NCBI GenBank assembly: GCA_031294825.1
Contig: JAUMPM010000029.1
Location: 1 to 17,093 of the forward strand
Direction of reading: 5' to 3'
Length of the DNA: 17,093 nucleotides
Source: Collinsella sp.
Lineage (GTDB): Bacteria; Actinomycetota; Coriobacteriia; Coriobacteriales; Coriobacteriaceae
In this document: piece after piece, positions 1 to 6,959 of the stretch
How the letters are laid out: the number at the start of each line of letters is the position of its first letter
How positions within the stretch are numbered: the first letter of the stretch is position 1
Program-made: the position numbers and the translations under genes
The notes under the pieces: model-generated
The model's input: only the letters and a program-made list of their open reading frames with translations
Database searches by the model: none
Told to the model about the DNA's origin: nothing

Positions 1-75
1 CTTCGCGGCGGCGGTCGGCCCCATGCCGTCCTCCGTCGCCAGGAGGAAGAGCTCGACCTTCTCCCTGCTGTACAT
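1..75 (-). CDS. Transposase-like protein, N-terminal fragment (cut by window edge)
   Basis: The reverse strand opens with ATG at 75-73 and stays open to the window edge, giving 25 residues beginning MYSREKVELFLLATEDG and ending GPTAAAK. A GGAGG ribosome-binding site sits about six bases upstream of the ATG on the minus strand (complement of 81-87). The short N-terminus resembles the helix-turn-helix start of IS3-type transposase first ORFs (helix, turn, 'TAAAK' recognition region). A sequence resembling an IS3-type terminal repeat lies just outside it (103-122). The family call is inference from 25 residues only; another helix-turn-helix protein is possible. Confidence 0.5.
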   Translation of the reverse strand, partial: MYSREKVELFLLATEDGMGPTAAAK

Positions 76-90
76 GCGAACCTCCAGTCC

Positions 91-122
91 GGACCGCCCC
101 GCGGTCCAACTTTCTGTCCGCA
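91..122 (-). repeat. Candidate insertion-sequence end with adjacent hairpin
   Basis: Read on the minus strand from 122, the sequence is TGCGGACAGAAAGTTGGACC. It begins with the TG typical of IS3-family ends and lies about 28 bases before the transposase-like start codon. Directly inside it is a perfect 7-bp inverted repeat, GGACCGC (91-97) and GCGGTCC (101-107), separated by CCC. The partner end lies outside the window, so element length and any target duplication cannot be judged. Confidence 0.38.
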
Positions 123-217
123 CCCCCAAAAGCTCGAATAAGCCTTAATCCAGGAACAATTTCACCGCAACTTAGAAGGGATGGGGCTGAGGGGCGGGCG
201 ATGCCGTTGCCTGCCGG

Positions 218-673
218 TTAGTGGCGACCGTGGTGGCGGAGCTTGTCGATGGTGGAGTCGGTGCTGCGGTTGCGGGCTTCGGCTGCGGTTTGGCGCTTGT
301 GACGGTAATCGATCATGCCTTGGATGATGGGCTTGCCAAAGCTCACGACATCATCGTTGTAGATGGCGGTTCGGGCTGCGAGGAGGCAGTCGGTAAAGTC
401 CATATGGGTCTTGCCAAAGAGTTTGACGGCAAGGGCGACAACGGTGGGCTCGTCGACCATGACGTCATCGAGCAGCCTTTTCAAGGCCGCGGCAATCTCA
501 ACGCGGGGAACCTTATAGACGTCGCGCAGCGTGACCACGACGCGCGTGATGATTTCGGGGTAGACACGAGCGGTGCGCGTGGCGATGACCTTGGCGGCAC
601 GCGGTGACAGAACTTCGTCGTCGTCAAGCAGGTAGCGCAGGATGACGGTCTCGTCGATGATGGTGCTACTCAT
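218..673 (-). CDS. PIN-domain protein, toxin of a type II toxin-antitoxin pair
   Basis: This 151-residue protein has the layout of VapC-like PIN ribonucleases. An N-terminal strand has the first acidic residue (IIDETVILRYLL, D7). A middle region follows (YPEIITRVVVTL, about 38-49), and the later motif is MDFTDCLLAA (D92, D95). PIN toxins cleave RNA using clustered acidic residues and Mg2+ or Mn2+. Its start codon overlaps the antitoxin stop by 8 bases (ATGAGTAG, complement of 666-673), so the two are translationally coupled, with the antitoxin first. Oddities: the usual D-x-N of the first motif is D-E-T, and the acidic residue often found in 'AEVVYVL' is Arg44 here, although Glu40 is nearby. 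The C-terminus is basic and His-rich. It could be a divergent or weakened toxin. The family call is fairly secure; activity is not. Confidence 0.75.
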   Translation of the reverse strand: MSSTIIDETVILRYLLDDDEVLSPRAAKVIATRTARVYPEIITRVVVTLRDVYKVPRVEIAAALKRLLDDVMVDEPTVVALAVKLFGKTHMDFTDCLLAARTAIYNDDVVSFGKPIIQGMIDYRHKRQTAAEARNRSTDSTIDKLRHHGRH

Positions 674-989
674 GGATATCTACTTCCTCGGGACCCAAAA
701 CCGACTCGTCGCTTTCTGTGGCTAGGTATTCAATCCAGGCATTGCGCTCCTCGGAGCGGCGATTGGGGTCCCCATATGCTTTGAGCAATCCATAGGCGGC
801 CGTGCCGTCCTTGGAGCGCACGGCGACCGGCTGAAAGGGGAGCTTGCGCATCAAAATACTCTGCGCGACAAATAGACGGACAGCCTCGGCGAGCGATGTG
901 CCCATAGCGTCGTAGAGACACTCGGCATGCTGCTTGTCTTCCTCGCGAATGCGCACCTGCAGGATGGCTCGTTTTTGAGTCGATGACAT
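666..989 (-). CDS. RelB/DinJ-family antitoxin (ribbon-helix-helix)
   Basis: This 107-residue protein begins MSSTQKRAILQVRIREEDK, a beta-strand of the ribbon-helix-helix type. It continues with an alpha-helical segment around 'MGTSLAEAVRLFVAQ' and 'KLPF', which is the RelB/DinJ signature (compare 'GLSLSEAIRLFL...LPF'). It should dimerise, bind the operon operator and neutralise the toxin through its acidic C-terminus (EEVDIHE). I chose the ATG at 989-987 because GGGAGG (complement of 996-1001) is six bases upstream; an in-frame GTG three bases earlier (992) is too close to it. The downstream partner is a PIN protein rather than the RelE/YafQ fold usually paired with DinJ antitoxins. The operon is probably autoregulated from the AT-rich DNA on its 5' side. 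Confidence 0.8.
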   Translation of the reverse strand: MSSTQKRAILQVRIREEDKQHAECLYDAMGTSLAEAVRLFVAQSILMRKLPFQPVAVRSKDGTAAYGLLKAYGDPNRRSEERNAWIEYLATESDESVLGPEEVDIHE

Positions 990-1038
990 CACTGGCCTCC
1001 CTTAATGAGCGTGCAATTTGAATAACAAATACAACATC

Positions 1039-1052
1039 GGCTAATAATAGCC
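1039..1052. promoter_or_regulatory. Candidate operator of the toxin-antitoxin operon
   Basis: A perfect inverted repeat GGCTA-ATAA-TAGCC lies 50 bases upstream of the antitoxin start. On the minus strand it overlaps a possible -35 hexamer (TTGGCT), with a weak AT-rich -10 about 17 bases further. Ribbon-helix-helix antitoxins commonly bind palindromes that overlap their own promoter, so autoregulation is a reasonable inference. The site is short and could be chance. Confidence 0.35.
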
Positions 1053-1092
1053 AATTTTACAACCACTACTTTATTGCACTAGAGTAATTGAG

Positions 1093-1108
1093 TGTAAACG
1101 ATATTACA
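1093..1108. promoter_or_regulatory. Candidate CRP/FNR-family site TGTAA-N6-TTACA
   Basis: TGTAA (1093-1097) and TTACA (1104-1108) form a perfect inverted repeat with six bases between the arms. This is the 5-6-5 geometry of CRP/FNR superfamily operators. It lies about 325 bases before the hydN-like start, so it could serve either divergent operon. The region is AT-rich, which raises the chance of coincidence. Confidence 0.3.
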
Positions 1109-1213
1109 AACGTACTACATCCTTTAGAAATGAGCGTGAAATCTTTCTTGGGCGTACGCATGTAATACACTCACCTTTATATCCTATCGAGAATAATTCC
1201 AACCTGCCAAAAC

Positions 1214-1239
1214 CCCTGCAATACACCCGTATTGCAGGG
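1214..1239. promoter_or_regulatory. Perfect 11-bp palindrome upstream of the formate hydrogenlyase genes
   Basis: CCCTGCAATAC (1214-1224) and GTATTGCAGGG (1229-1239) are exact inverted repeats around ACCC. No T-run follows on the plus strand, so it is not a good plus-strand terminator; on the minus strand the arm is followed by GTTTT, a weak one. Its place about 180 bases before hydN makes it either a regulator binding site or a minus-strand stop for transcription. The partly related string TGTAATACACTC lies at 1160-1171. Confidence 0.45.
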
Positions 1240-1342
1240 CCTATCCTCAAGTTTGCCACCTGCAACTGCGTATATTTAACCTGTATATCGTTGGAGGAAT
1301 TCTATCGAAGTGCCTGTTTCGCCGCATGTGCTCGATACGTCG

Positions 1343-1406
1343 ATGCCGGATCACGGGCGGTCCGGGGCAACGTCGACAGGGTCTCTCCGGCATGGGATTC
1401 AGGAGG
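1343..1406 (+). promoter_or_regulatory. Structured leader and ribosome-binding site before the hydN-like gene
   Basis: ATGCCGGA (1343-1350) and TCCGGCAT (1386-1393) can pair over a 35-base GC-rich loop, ending eight bases before the AGGAGGG ribosome-binding site (1401-1407). The arrangement suits a leader RNA that influences translation, and some molybdoenzyme operons carry cofactor-sensing leaders. I cannot match it to a known riboswitch consensus by eye, so a regulatory role is only inferred. Confidence 0.3.
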
Positions 1407-1417
1407 GAGTGAACAAC

Positions 1418-1936
1418 ATGGGCAATAAACGAGTCGTAGCCGATTCTTCGCGCTGCATTGGGTGCCAAACCTGTATGGCGGCGTGCATCGAGGCACACGA
1501 TATTCCCGGCAACATCGCCGCACCTCGCTTGCGCGTAACGCGCACCTACGAGATCTCCGCGCCGGTGGCATGTCACCACTGCGAGGACGCTCCGTGCGCG
1601 AAGGCCTGTCCTACGGGCGCCTTGTTCTTTGATCCAAAGAACCATCGTATCGGCGTCAACGAGGACAACTGCATCGGCTGCAAGAGCTGCGTCATGGCAT
1701 GCCCCTTTGGCGCCGTGAGCGTGGCGACCACGCAGGTCCCCGTCTTGATGGGTGACGTGCGCGTGGGTTCGCAGACCAAGAGCTTCGTGCTCAAGTGCGA
1801 CCTGTGCGTGGACCGTCCCGGCGGTCCGGCGTGTGCCGAGGCGTGCCCGACCAAGGGCCTCACCCTGGTAGACGAGGAGCGCCTGGCAGAACTGACTGCC
1901 GAGCGTGCCCGCGCCACCATCGAAAACGAGGCGTAA
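1418..1936 (+). CDS. hydN: HydN-like ferredoxin subunit with four [4Fe-4S] clusters
   Basis: This 172-residue polyferredoxin carries four cysteine groups in order: CIGCQTCMAAC (C13-C23), CHHCEDAPCAKAC, CIGCKSCVMAC and CDLCVDRPGGPACAEAC. Their arrangement is that of the HydN/HycB/HyfA family, cytoplasmic electron carriers of formate dehydrogenase H. It lies 76 bases upstream of fdhF, and hydN-fdhF pairing is familiar from enterobacteria, so it probably accepts electrons from FdhF or helps its maturation. I chose ATG 1418 because homologues begin within about a dozen residues of the first Cys and AGGAGGG lies 10 bases upstream. An in-frame GTG at 1310, also preceded by GGAGG, would add 36 residues without family support. 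A small hairpin ACCGA-GTAT-TCGGT (1975-1988) sits in the gap before fdhF. Confidence 0.88.
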   Translation: MGNKRVVADSSRCIGCQTCMAACIEAHDIPGNIAAPRLRVTRTYEISAPVACHHCEDAPCAKACPTGALFFDPKNHRIGVNEDNCIGCKSCVMACPFGAVSVATTQVPVLMGDVRVGSQTKSFVLKCDLCVDRPGGPACAEACPTKGLTLVDEERLAELTAERARATIENEA

Positions 1937-2012
1937 ACGGCCGGCCATACAGGCCCAATGATTGTCAAATAAGAACCGAGTATTCGGTAGCAGAGAAAGG
2001 AAGGAGGGTGTC

Positions 2013-4235
2013 ATGGAGAAGCATAAAGTGATCTGCCCGTACTGCGGCGCCGGTTGCCAGTTTAACCTCTTGGTCCAAAACGGCCAGGTCGTGGGTACCG
2101 AACCGCTCAACGGCATCACCAACCAGAGCGAGCTGTGCCTTAAGGGCATGAGCGGCTACGACTTCATCAACGACACCAAGATCTTGACTCCTCGCGTACT
2201 GCACCCGATGATCCGCCGCACCAAGGGCGCGGATCTTGAGCGCGTAAGCTGGGACGAGGCACTGGATTTCACCGCATCTAAGATGCAGGCCATAATTGAC
2301 GAATATGGTCCTAACGCTGTCATGACCACCGGCTCTTCGCGAGGCGGCGGCAATGAGGCGAACTACGTCATGCAGAAGTTTACGCGTGCGTGCATCGGCA
2401 CCCACAGCGTGGACAACTGCGCCCGTACTTGACACGGCCCTACTGTCCTCGGTCTGATGGACACGGTTGGTTCAGGTTGCATGTCATGCTCCATCCCCGG
2501 TATGGAGGATGCGGGCTGCATTTTCCTCTTCGGCTATAACCCTGCCGATTCGCACCCCATCGTCGCAAGGCGTATCGTGCGAGCCAAAGAAAAGGGTTGC
2601 AAGATCATCGTCGCCGACCCGCGCCATATCGAAACCGCGCGTATCGCCGATCTCTACCTTCCGATCAAGAACGGTTGCAATGTTGCGTTCCTCAACGCCT
2701 TTGCCAACTGTCTGGTCAACGATGGCCTCTACGACAAGGAATTCGTCGCCGAGCACACGAACGGCTTTGACGAGTGGTGGGAGACCATCAAGAACTACAC
2801 TCCCGAATCCGTACAGGACATCACGGGTGTCGAGCCCGCGTTGATCCACCAAGCTGCCGAGATGTACGCCACGGCGAAGCCCTCTGCCATCATTGGCTGG
2901 GGTATGGGCGTATGCCAGCAGAAGCAGAACCTGAAGACGGTGCACACCATCGCCTCCATCGCCTGCGTTGCCGGCCAGATCGGCAAACCCAATTCCGGCC
3001 TCGCGCCCGTGCGTGGCCAGAATAATGTCCAGGGCTCCTGCGATATGGGCATGCTGCCCAACCTGTACCCTGGCTACCAGAAGGTCACCGACCCGGCAGT
3101 GCGTGCCAAGTTTGCCAAGGCTTGGGGCGTGCCCGAGGAAAAGCTCCCACTCGAGGAGGGCTACAAGCTCACCGACCTGGGCCACCTGGTCGACGAGGGC
3201 AAGGTGCACTGCTTCTACAACTACGGCGAGGACCCGGTGCAGACCGAGCCCGATTCGGCCGGAATGCGCAAGACGCTCTCCGAGCTGGATCTGTTCATCT
3301 GCCAGGACATCTTTATGACGCAGACGACCATGCTCGCCGACGTCATCCTGCCTGCCACCTCTTGGGGCGAGCACGAGGGTGTCTTTACCGCATCCGACCG
3401 TAGCTTCCAGCACTTTGACGCGGCCGTTCCGCCCAAGGGCGAGTGCCGTCACGACTGGGAGATCTTCGCGGACCTGTCTACGCGTATGGGTTACCCCATG
3501 CACTACGACAACACCGAGCAGATCTGGAACGAGTGCATTAGCCTGTGCCCCAACTTTGTGGGCGCGACCTACGAGAAGATGGCTCCCGAGGGCGGTTACG
3601 CCCAGTGGCCGGTCAAGAGCACCGATGTGAACGACCACGGTACGCCCGACATGTTCGCTGGTGGCAAGTTCACCACCAAGGACGGCCGCGCCAACCTGAT
3701 GGCGCACGACTGGGAGGCGCCCTCTGAGCTTCCCGACGATGAGTACCCGCTCATCCTGTGCACCGTCCGCGAGGTCGGCCACTACAGCTGCCGCTCGATG
3801 ACCGGCAACTGCAAGACGCTGGCGCTGCTTGCCGACGAGCCCGGCTTTGTCTGCATGAATCCCGCGGACGCCCAGGCGCGCGGCATCAAGAACGGCGACA
3901 TCGTCTCGATTCACAGCCGCCGCGGCCAGGTATACAGCCGCGCCGACGTGAGCGACCGCATCAATAAGGGCACGGTCTATATGACCTACCAGTGGTGGAT
4001 CGGCAAGTGCAACGAGCTGACCATTCACAAGGTCGACCCGGTCTCGCATACGCCCGAGGACAAGTTCTCCGCCTGCCAGGTCGACGCCATTGCCGACCAG
4101 GTTTGGGCAGAGGGCGAGGTAGAGCGTCAGTACACCGAGCTCAAGCAGGCTCTGGTGGACGCCGCTGCTCCCCAGGACGTTGAGCCTGGCGCCGCCAAGT
4201 TCGACGACGAGACGCACGTGAACCAAATCGTGTAG
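2013..4235 (+). CDS. fdhF: Formate dehydrogenase H, selenocysteine-containing
   Basis: This cytoplasmic enzyme oxidises formate to CO2 with a bis-molybdopterin-guanine-dinucleotide Mo (or W) centre and one [4Fe-4S] cluster, feeding electrons to the hydrogenase encoded downstream. An in-frame TGA at 2430-2432 divides the reading frame, and both sides are in the same frame and align to one protein of 740 residues. The TGA is codon 140, the same position as Sec140 in E. coli FdhF, in the context CART-Sec-HGPTV. His141 follows directly. The N-terminal cluster ligands are C8, C11, C15 and C42, with the conserved Lys44 in LCLKG. Later motifs include FGYNPADSHPIVARR, the ASDRSFQ active-site region, and a C-terminal cofactor-binding domain (HYSCRSMTGNC onward). 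The start has GGAGGG about five bases upstream. It needs selA, selB, selC and selD elsewhere in the genome. The usual E. coli length is 715 residues, so this one is slightly long at the C-terminus. Confidence 0.95.
2430..2463 (+). promoter_or_regulatory. Selenocysteine UGA and SECIS-like hairpin
   Basis: Immediately after the TGA, TGTCC (2444-2448) pairs with GGACA (2459-2463), and TC (2449-2450) with GA (2456-2457). This leaves the apical loop GGTCT (2451-2455). The loop starts at base 22 counting from the U of UGA, exactly as the GGUCU loop does in E. coli fdhF. Bacterial SelB reads such a hairpin to insert selenocysteine. In this fold the single unpaired U (2458) is on the 3' side, whereas the bulged U in E. 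coli is on the 5' side. Pairing was done by eye. Confidence 0.85.
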
Positions 4236-4256
4236 TCCCGTTCTCGTTGGCTTTTT

Positions 4257-4299
4257 GGGCCGGGCGTCCCGTACGTTCGGGAGCCCGGCCCGTTATTTT
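4257..4299 (+). terminator. Strong terminator-like hairpin between fdhF and hyfA
   Basis: GGGCCGGGC (4257-4265) pairs with GCCCGGCCC (4283-4291), and inside it TCCCG (4267-4271) pairs with CGGGA (4278-4282). That makes 14 base pairs with one bulged G and the loop TACGTT. TTATTTT follows, so it has the form of an intrinsic terminator. It sits 22 bases after the fdhF stop, and the hyfA ribosome-binding site begins right after it (4301). It may end or attenuate transcription so that hydN-fdhF is made in excess of the membrane complex, or it may protect the upstream mRNA end. Confidence 0.65.
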
Positions 4300-4313
4300 G
4301 AAAGGAAGTGGGG

Positions 4314-4931
4314 ATGAACCGCTTCATCGACATCAACCCGGAGAGGTGCATCGGCTGCGGAACATGCCAGTCCGCCTGTGCCGACGCCCACCGGATGCAG
4401 GGTCTTCAGGATACGCCGCGCCTGGCGCTCGTGAAGACCGGCGGTATTTCGGCCGCCCTTGCCTGCCACCATTGCGAGGGTGCTCCCTGCGCCGAGGTTT
4501 GCCCGGTGAATGCCATCGAGCACGATGGCGATCGCATCCACGTCAAGGAGCAGGAGTGCATCGGGTGCAGGCTGTGCGCCATCGCGTGCCCCTTCGGAGC
4601 CATCCATCCCGATGGCACGTCTATCGCCGGTGTCGCAGGCATGTGCGACCCGACGCCTTCGTATCCTAAGTCCCTGAGCAGCCTGCTTACGTGGGCTCCT
4701 GGCCAGTACACCTGCGCCGTCAAGTGCGACCTGTGTGCCTTCGATCCGGACGGCCCGCATTGTGTGGCGGCGTGCCCCACCAAGGCGCTGACCGTCATGG
4801 GCGGCGCGGCCGATCGCGAGCTCGACGAGGCCAAGCGCCTGCGCTCGATCGAAAACGGTCCAGTCGTCGACGTTACCGCTGTGGCCCAGGGCCTGTCCGA
4901 GAAAGCAGAAGGGAGCGTAAACAATGGATAG
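4314..4931 (+). CDS. hyfA: HyfA-like polyferredoxin subunit of formate hydrogenlyase
   Basis: This 205-residue protein, the same length as E. coli HyfA, has four cysteine groups: CIGCGTCQSAC (C12-C22), CHHCEGAPCAEVC, CIGCRLCAIAC and CDLCAFDPDGPHCVAAC. It is the likely electron bridge between FdhF and the HyfH/HyfI/HyfG hydrogenase module. A second member of the family (hydN-like) lies before fdhF, and the two are clearly paralogous. I chose ATG 4314 because AAAGGAAG (4301-4308) lies at the right distance; a GTG at 4308 overlaps that site and is unlikely. Its stop overlaps the hyfB start by eight bases (ATGGATAG, 4924-4931), which implies translational coupling. HycB, the FHL-1 equivalent, is the alternative name, but the gene order that follows fits Hyf. 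Confidence 0.87.
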   Translation: MNRFIDINPERCIGCGTCQSACADAHRMQGLQDTPRLALVKTGGISAALACHHCEGAPCAEVCPVNAIEHDGDRIHVKEQECIGCRLCAIACPFGAIHPDGTSIAGVAGMCDPTPSYPKSLSSLLTWAPGQYTCAVKCDLCAFDPDGPHCVAACPTKALTVMGGAADRELDEAKRLRSIENGPVVDVTAVAQGLSEKAEGSVNNG

Positions 4932-6942
4932 CATGACGCTGTTTATCGCATCGCTTGCCGTCTCGTGCATCGGTGCGCTCGCCTCGGTTCTGCTGATCAA
5001 GGCCGATAACGCCGCCAAGACCGCCGGCTGCCTGATCGGCGCCGTCGCGGCCGTGCTGTCGTTCATCGCGGGCCTCGAGGCCGTGCTTGGCGACGTTTCG
5101 TCCCTCAACACGGTCTTCTTTTTCCCGTTCGCCCGTCTCGAGCTCTTGCTCAACGGCCTTGCGGGCCTGATCGTGGTCCTCATCTCAATCCTCGCCTTTG
5201 CGGGCTTCATCTACGGTCTGTCCTACTTCGATGAGTACCCGGGCAAGGTCGGGCGCGCCGGTTTCTTCATGAACACCTTCGTCGCCTCGATGATGCTCGT
5301 CATCACCGCCGACAACGTGTTCTGGTTCCTGGTCGCCTTTGAGCTCATGTCCCTTACGAGCTACTTCCTTGTCGTTATCGAGGAGAACAAGAACTCCATT
5401 AGGGGCGGTTGGCTCTACTTCGTCATCGCGCACGTGGGCTTTGTCCTTATCATGGCGAGCTTCCTGCTCATGACCAACGGCGTGGGCGGTTCCTTCAGCT
5501 TCAGTGATTTCCGTACGCATGACTTTGGACCCGCCGTCTCCTCCGCGTGCTTCGTCCTCGCGTTCTTCGGATTCGGCGCAAAGGCCGGTATCATCCCGCT
5601 GCACTCCTGGCTGCCCCAGGCGCACCCCGAGGCGCCGTCTAACGTGTCCGCCCTCATGTCCGGCGGCATGATCAAGATCGGCATCCTGGGAATCCTCAAG
5701 GTCGGTCTCGACCTGCTCGCGGGTTCGGGCGTCCAGCTCTGGTGGGGCCTCATGGTCCTGGTCTTCGGATCCATCTCGTCGGTCCTGGGCGTCGTCTACG
5801 CCCTCCACGAGCACGACATTAAGCGCCTGCTGGCCTACCACTCCGTCGAGAACATCGGCATCATCTTGCTCGGTGTCGGCGCGTCCATGACGGCGCACGC
5901 CCTGGGCAACGACGTCATCGCGACGATCGCGCTCATGGCCGCCCTCTACCACACGCTCAACCACGCCATGTTCAAGGGCGAGCTGTTCCTCGGCGCGGGC
6001 TCCCTGCTCTATGCCACGGGTACGCGCAACATGGAGAAGATGGGCGGCCTGTTCCGCCGTATGCCGGTCACGGCCGTCTGCTTCCTCATCGGTGCCCTTG
6101 CCATCTCGGCTATCCCGCCGCTCAACGGCTTCGTTTCCGAGTGGTTCACCTACCAGTCCCTGTTCAACATCTCGACGCTCTCCGATCCGGTCGTCATGGT
6201 GTTCGCCGTCGCCTCCGCGGCCGCCCTCGCCATCACCGGTGCCCTGGCCGTCACGTGCTTCGTGAAGGCCTACGGCGTCTCGTTCGCGAGCAGCCCTCGT
6301 TCCCAGGAGGCCGCGAACGCCAAGGAGTCCCCGGCTCCGATGTTGTTCTCGCAGATGCTCCTCGCGGCCATCTGCGTGGTGCTGGGAATCGGCTCTCCCG
6401 TCATCGCCCCGGTTCTGGGCGACGTCGCCCAGAGCGTGCTTGCCGGCTCTGCCATCACAGCCACCTCGGGCGTGTCTCTGGTGAACGAGATTTCCGGTGC
6501 CGCCACCTCCACCCCCGCGATCGCCATCGCGCTCGTGGTCCTCACCGGCCTCGCGTTCGTGTTGAGGTCCTGCCTCGGCACCAAGGCCCCCGCTAAGAAG
6601 ACCGACCCTTGGGCGTGCGGCTACGAGCCCAACGAGCACATGCCCGTCGTCGCCACGAGCTTCGCGTCAGACGTAGAGCTCTTCATGGGCCCGCTCTACA
6701 CCCTGCGCGAGGTATGCACCAAGATCTGCTGGTCCATCGCGCACGTGTTCCAGAAGCTCACCGGTGTCGCCCAGGGCGTTGAGCCCCTGCCCGACCGCTT
6801 CCTGGTCGATGCACCGAGCGAGGGTGCCGATAAGCTGGCCGGCCTCGCCTCCAAGATCGAGGGCGGCAACTACTCCGTATACATCTGCTACATCGTCGCG
6901 GCGCTCGTGGTCTTCCTCGTGCTCGCCGTGGTCATGGTCTAG
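4924..6942 (+). CDS. hyfB: HyfB, large antiporter-like membrane subunit (NuoL/ND5 family)
   Basis: This 672-residue integral membrane protein has the same length as E. coli HyfB and is hydrophobic throughout. It carries the channel residues of Mrp/NuoL-type subunits: a glutamate in VAFELMSLTSYFLV, lysines in FGFGAKAGIIPLHSW, and QAHPEAPSNVSALMSGGMIK. After the antiporter core come a cytoplasmic loop with TDPWACGYEPNEHMP, typical of the HycC/HyfB C-terminal half, and a last transmembrane helix at the extreme end. It forms part of the membrane arm that anchors the hydrogenase and may move H+ or Na+. Translation is coupled to hyfA by overlap, and the gene is followed after 17 bases by hyfC. FHL-1 HycC is shorter (about 608 residues), which together with the hyfDEF genes supports the HyfB name. 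Confidence 0.9.
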   Translation: MDSMTLFIASLAVSCIGALASVLLIKADNAAKTAGCLIGAVAAVLSFIAGLEAVLGDVSSLNTVFFFPFARLELLLNGLAGLIVVLISILAFAGFIYGLSYFDEYPGKVGRAGFFMNTFVASMMLVITADNVFWFLVAFELMSLTSYFLVVIEENKNSIRGGWLYFVIAHVGFVLIMASFLLMTNGVGGSFSFSDFRTHDFGPAVSSACFVLAFFGFGAKAGIIPLHSWLPQAHPEAPSNVSALMSGGMIKIGILGILKVGLDLLAGSGVQLWWGLMVLVFGSISSVLGVVYALHEHDIKRLLAYHSVENIGIILLGVGASMTAHALGNDVIATIALMAALYHTLNHAMFKGELFLGAGSLLYATGTRNMEKMGGLFRRMPVTAVCFLIGALAISAIPPLNGFVSEWFTYQSLFNISTLSDPVVMVFAVASAAALAITGALAVTCFVKAYGVSFASSPRSQEAANAKESPAPMLFSQMLLAAICVVLGIGSPVIAPVLGDVAQSVLAGSAITATSGVSLVNEISGAATSTPAIAIALVVLTGLAFVLRSCLGTKAPAKKTDPWACGYEPNEHMPVVATSFASDVELFMGPLYTLREVCTKICWSIAHVFQKLTGVAQGVEPLPDRFLVDAPSEGADKLAGLASKIEGGNYSVYICYIVAALVVFLVLAVVMV

Positions 6943-6959
6943 AGAGGGGAGAGGATATT

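Larger units (their letters stand above)
990..1417. promoter_or_regulatory. AT-rich divergent intergenic region with several inverted repeats
   Basis: No gene is supported in this stretch between the minus-strand antitoxin and the plus-strand hydN-like gene. It should contain both promoters. From 1005 to about 1200 it is much more AT-rich than its surroundings. It holds a 10-bp direct repeat AATGAGCGTG (1004-1013 and 1129-1138), several inverted repeats listed separately, and a GC-rich leader from about 1310. I found no pair of -35/-10 boxes with good spacing on the plus strand, so the hydN promoter is not placed. Confidence 0.6.

Noticed and set aside
221..607. Plus-strand open frame opposite the PIN toxin
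   Set aside because: It is Gly/Asp/Val-rich with no motif; the minus-strand toxin has a clear family pattern and a coupled partner.
1310..1417. N-terminal extension of the hydN-like protein from GTG 1310
   Set aside because: The 36 extra residues have no family match and the ATG at 1418 has its own AGGAGGG; homologues start close to the first cysteine motif.
2430..2432. TGA read as a nonsense mutation splitting fdhF into two pseudogene halves
   Set aside because: The TGA is at the exact Sec140 position in the conserved CARxUHGP context and is followed by a SECIS-like hairpin; both halves are in one frame and otherwise intact.
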